Origin: an uncultured Dorea sp. | GTDB taxonomy: Bacteria > Bacillota > Clostridia > Lachnospirales > Lachnospiraceae | NCBI GenBank assembly: GCA_948844705.1 | Contig: CAQNVT010000002.1 | Location: forward strand, 1-15,925 | DNA length: 15,925 nucleotides | Direction: 5' to 3' | Shown: piece after piece, positions 14,123 to 15,925 of the stretch | How the letters are laid out: each line of letters opens with the position of its first letter | Numbering within the stretch: the first letter of the stretch is position 1 | Position numbers and translations under genes: made by a program | Notes under the pieces: model-generated | What the model was told of the DNA's origin: nothing | What the model saw: only the letters and a program-made list of their open reading frames with translations | Databases searched by the model: none

Positions 14123-14998
14123 TCAGAATTCCAATATAATAACTTCCGCCGGGTTAAACAGCCGGCAGGGGATCGTATGACTTCCAAGCCCCCGGCTTAC
14201 AACAGCCGTCTGTTCCCCTTTTTTATAGCATCCGCCCGAATACCGGGGAAACAGCCGGAAGCCCGGGGAAATAAGCCCCCGGTGACCCGGAAGCCCCACG
14301 ATACCGCCGTGCAGATGCCCGGACAGCACCAGGTCGGCTCCCCATTTCAGATAGGTCTCCATATAGCATGGATTATGTGCCAGAAGTATCTGATAGCAAT
14401 CCTTATCACTGTCCCCGATGCAGCGTTTTAACGTACCCGGATCCGGTCCTTTTCTGCGGCGCCTTGCATAGCCCCTTCCCGGGATCTCAAGCCCTGTCAC
14501 CCGCACCGGCACACCTTTACAGAGAAACTCTTCCGATTCGTTTTCCAGAAAACGAATTCCTGCCGAAAGAAGCTCCTCCTTATATTCTCTGTAGGACTGT
14601 TCATAGCTCTCCGGGTATTCCTTCATCCTCTGCTCGTGATTCCCGTTGGCATAATAAACCGGACAAATGGACGGAAGTCTTTTCATAAATTCTGCCGCCG
14701 CCCGGTAATCATACCCATTTTTTCCCACGAGCATATCTCCGCCTGCCAGTATCACATCCGGCTTCTGCTTTAGAACAGCATAAAACAGCCGGTCATTATT
14801 CTTTCCGTATATCTGATTATGAAGATCACTCAGAAATACAATCCGGCACCTTCCGGACGCCTGACGCCATTTCCCGGAAGTAATCTGATATCTTGTCACT
14901 ATAAAGCTCCGAAGCTCCCTTATGATCTCTGCCAGTATGATCAAAAATTCCGCGCCCAGCATAATGACCGGAAGCTTATTGTCCCGTTTCTTCGGCAT
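14123..14998 (-). CDS. Membrane-anchored metallophosphoesterase, YkuE-like
   Basis: A 291-residue calcineurin-type phosphoesterase with a two-metal centre. All motifs are present in order: D58-L-H60, G86-G-D88 in LAGGDML, G119-N-H-E122, H208 in LLAHNP, and G227-H-L-H-G-G232. One hydrophobic helix near the N-terminus (about 10-27) suggests membrane anchoring, with the catalytic domain probably outside. The C-terminal SRGLGSHTIPCRLFNPAE segment is the pattern of YkuE-like proteins, which are described as membrane-associated phosphoesterases; the substrate here is not shown. The start is the ATG at 14998 with AAGGT about 5 nt upstream. It lies 64 nt after the HAD gene, without a promoter or terminator I can support between them, so the two are probably co-transcribed. 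Confidence 0.9.
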   Translation of the reverse strand: MPKKRDNKLPVIMLGAEFLIILAEIIRELRSFIVTRYQITSGKWRQASGRCRIVFLSDLHNQIYGKNNDRLFYAVLKQKPDVILAGGDMLVGKNGYDYRAAAEFMKRLPSICPVYYANGNHEQRMKEYPESYEQSYREYKEELLSAGIRFLENESEEFLCKGVPVRVTGLEIPGRGYARRRRKGPDPGTLKRCIGDSDKDCYQILLAHNPCYMETYLKWGADLVLSGHLHGGIVGLPGHRGLISPGFRLFPRYSGGCYKKGEQTAVVSRGLGSHTIPCRLFNPAEVIILEF

Positions 14999-15024
14999 AC
15001 TCTACCTTCTCTCCCCTCTGACTG

Positions 15025-15041
15025 TTCTTTGCAGCAAAGAA
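15025..15041. repeat. Short perfect inverted repeat
   Basis: TTCTTTG-CAG-CAAAGAA is a 7-bp perfect inverted repeat in the gap between the HAD and metallophosphoesterase genes. No T-run follows on the minus strand, so it is not a terminator for the HAD gene. Role unknown: operator, RNA-processing hairpin or chance. Confidence 0.4.
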
Positions 15042-15062
15042 ATCTAAGCTATGGAGAAACCA

Positions 15063-15884
15063 TTACTCCGGCATCTCCCGCGACAGCACAAAAGCCTCAT
15101 AAAGCTCCAGTATATTGTCATAGACATAATCCGGCACATACTTTGTCTGTTTTATGTCCTCCGGTTTCGCCTCGCCGGTATACACAAGCGCCGTCTCCAC
15201 CCCTGCATGAATTCCGCAGGCAATGTCCGTATACAGCCTGTCTCCCACAACAAGCACCTCATCCTTCCGTGCATTTACCTGCTCCATACAGAGTCTTACG
15301 ATCTCTTTCTCCGGTTTGCCCACATAATAGGGCTCCCTGTCCGTGGCGGCTTTAAGCATCCCGCAGATTCCGCCGCAGTCCGGCACAAAGCCGTAGGACA
15401 CCGGGCAGCGGAGATCTGGATTGGTCGCCACATAATCCACCTCCGGCCGGAATAAAAGCTCGCAGGCCGCCTCAATCTTTCCGTAGGCCAGTGTTCTGTC
15501 AAAGCCTACCACCACACAGGAAACATCCTCTTCTGCCTGATCGGTGATCCTGAGCCCCCAGTCCTTAAGCTCTTCTTCAAAGGAGGGCGTCCCCATGACG
15601 AACAGCTTGCTTTCTCCATAGTGCCTTTTCAGATAACGGCACGCGGCATAGGATGCCGTCACGAACTGCTCCTCATCCGTCCAGATCTTCCACCTCTCAA
15701 ACTTTTTCACATAATCTCTGCGGCTTTTGGTAGAATTATTTGTAATATAAAAGGAACGGCCGCCGATAGTGTCAATATAATCAAGCAAGCGCTTACTTCC
15801 TTCATATAATGTATCATCAACGGCGATTGTCCCGTCAATATCAAACAGAAAATACTTCTTGTCCTTCAGCATAACTACAGTCAT
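15063..15884 (-). CDS. HAD superfamily (class IIA, NagD-like) phosphatase
   Basis: A 273-residue cytosolic haloacid-dehalogenase phosphatase. Motifs: nucleophile D15 and D17 in FDIDGT, motif II at T48 in YITNNST, motif III K190 in YYVGKP, and motif IV around G214-D215 with D220 in VVGDRLYTD. The TNNST motif, the large inserted cap between motifs II and III (about 60-185) and the GKPEKEI region are typical of the NagD/pNPPase/phosphoglycolate-phosphatase group; the substrate (sugar phosphate, phosphoglycolate or nucleotide) cannot be told from sequence. Length is normal (about 255-280). ATG 15884 is used; ATG 15872 (MLKDKK) is equally possible, since neither has a strong ribosome binding site. 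Its promoter probably lies at or beyond the right edge of the window. Confidence 0.92.
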   Translation of the reverse strand: MTVVMLKDKKYFLFDIDGTIAVDDTLYEGSKRLLDYIDTIGGRSFYITNNSTKSRRDYVKKFERWKIWTDEEQFVTASYAACRYLKRHYGESKLFVMGTPSFEEELKDWGLRITDQAEEDVSCVVVGFDRTLAYGKIEAACELLFRPEVDYVATNPDLRCPVSYGFVPDCGGICGMLKAATDREPYYVGKPEKEIVRLCMEQVNARKDEVLVVGDRLYTDIACGIHAGVETALVYTGEAKPEDIKQTKYVPDYVYDNILELYEAFVLSREMPE

Positions 15885-15925
15885 ACTTAATTGCCGTCTC
15901 TTTATAATTCCAATTATGTTTCTTG

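Overview
The window looks like a chromosomal segment of an anaerobic, spore-forming Clostridia member, most likely Lachnospiraceae (Clostridium cluster XIVa). That placement is inference from gene content and order: rny, recX and recA run together, a SpoIIM-like gene lies beside a nudF-type Nudix gene, and scpA-scpB is followed by a D,D-carboxypeptidase. Protein style (Lys/Glu-rich) and strong AGGAGG-type ribosome binding sites agree. It is ordinary core genome with one less familiar cell-envelope cluster. I see no tRNA, rRNA, CRISPR array, insertion sequence, prophage or riboswitch, and no gene-free stretch longer than 300 bases.

Layout. Bases 1-1049 (+) hold most of a SpoVB-like polysaccharide flippase whose start is missing and whose frame is closed by a stop at 12-14. 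A MATE transporter (1122-2468, +) follows with its own near-consensus promoter. Facing it is a minus-strand block read right to left: recA-recX (5380-7077), rny (3734-5287), nudF (3076-3615) and a spoIIM-like gene (2475-3014). recA-recX has a sigma-A promoter and a perfect SOS box. rny and nudF each have a sigma-A promoter. spoIIM has a candidate sporulation sigma-E promoter. A conserved small hypothetical gene (7240-7665, -) lies upstream of recA and is divergent from the next cluster.

Bases 7836-11404 (+) form an envelope cluster. It encodes a double-zinc-ribbon membrane protein with a YARHG domain, a lipoprotein N-acetylmuramoyl-L-alanine amidase, a lipoprotein penicillin-binding-fold serine hydrolase, and a second zinc-ribbon membrane protein of DUF4870 type. 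The first three are packed 7 and 10 nt apart behind one promoter. This is the best candidate for an undescribed functional unit: a cytoplasmic metal- or ligand-sensing ribbon linked through the membrane to outside peptidoglycan enzymes.

A bidirectional terminator (about 11410-11435) separates it from the last minus-strand block, read right to left: a NagD-like HAD phosphatase (15063-15884), a YkuE-like membrane metallophosphoesterase (14123-14998), scpA and scpB (12711-14055), and a D-alanyl-D-alanine carboxypeptidase (11446-12657). The last gene resembles Bacillus dacB by neighbourhood and has a possible sigma-E promoter just after scpB. The window thus mixes DNA repair (recA/recX), RNA turnover (rny), chromosome condensation (scpAB) and sporulation/cell-wall functions.
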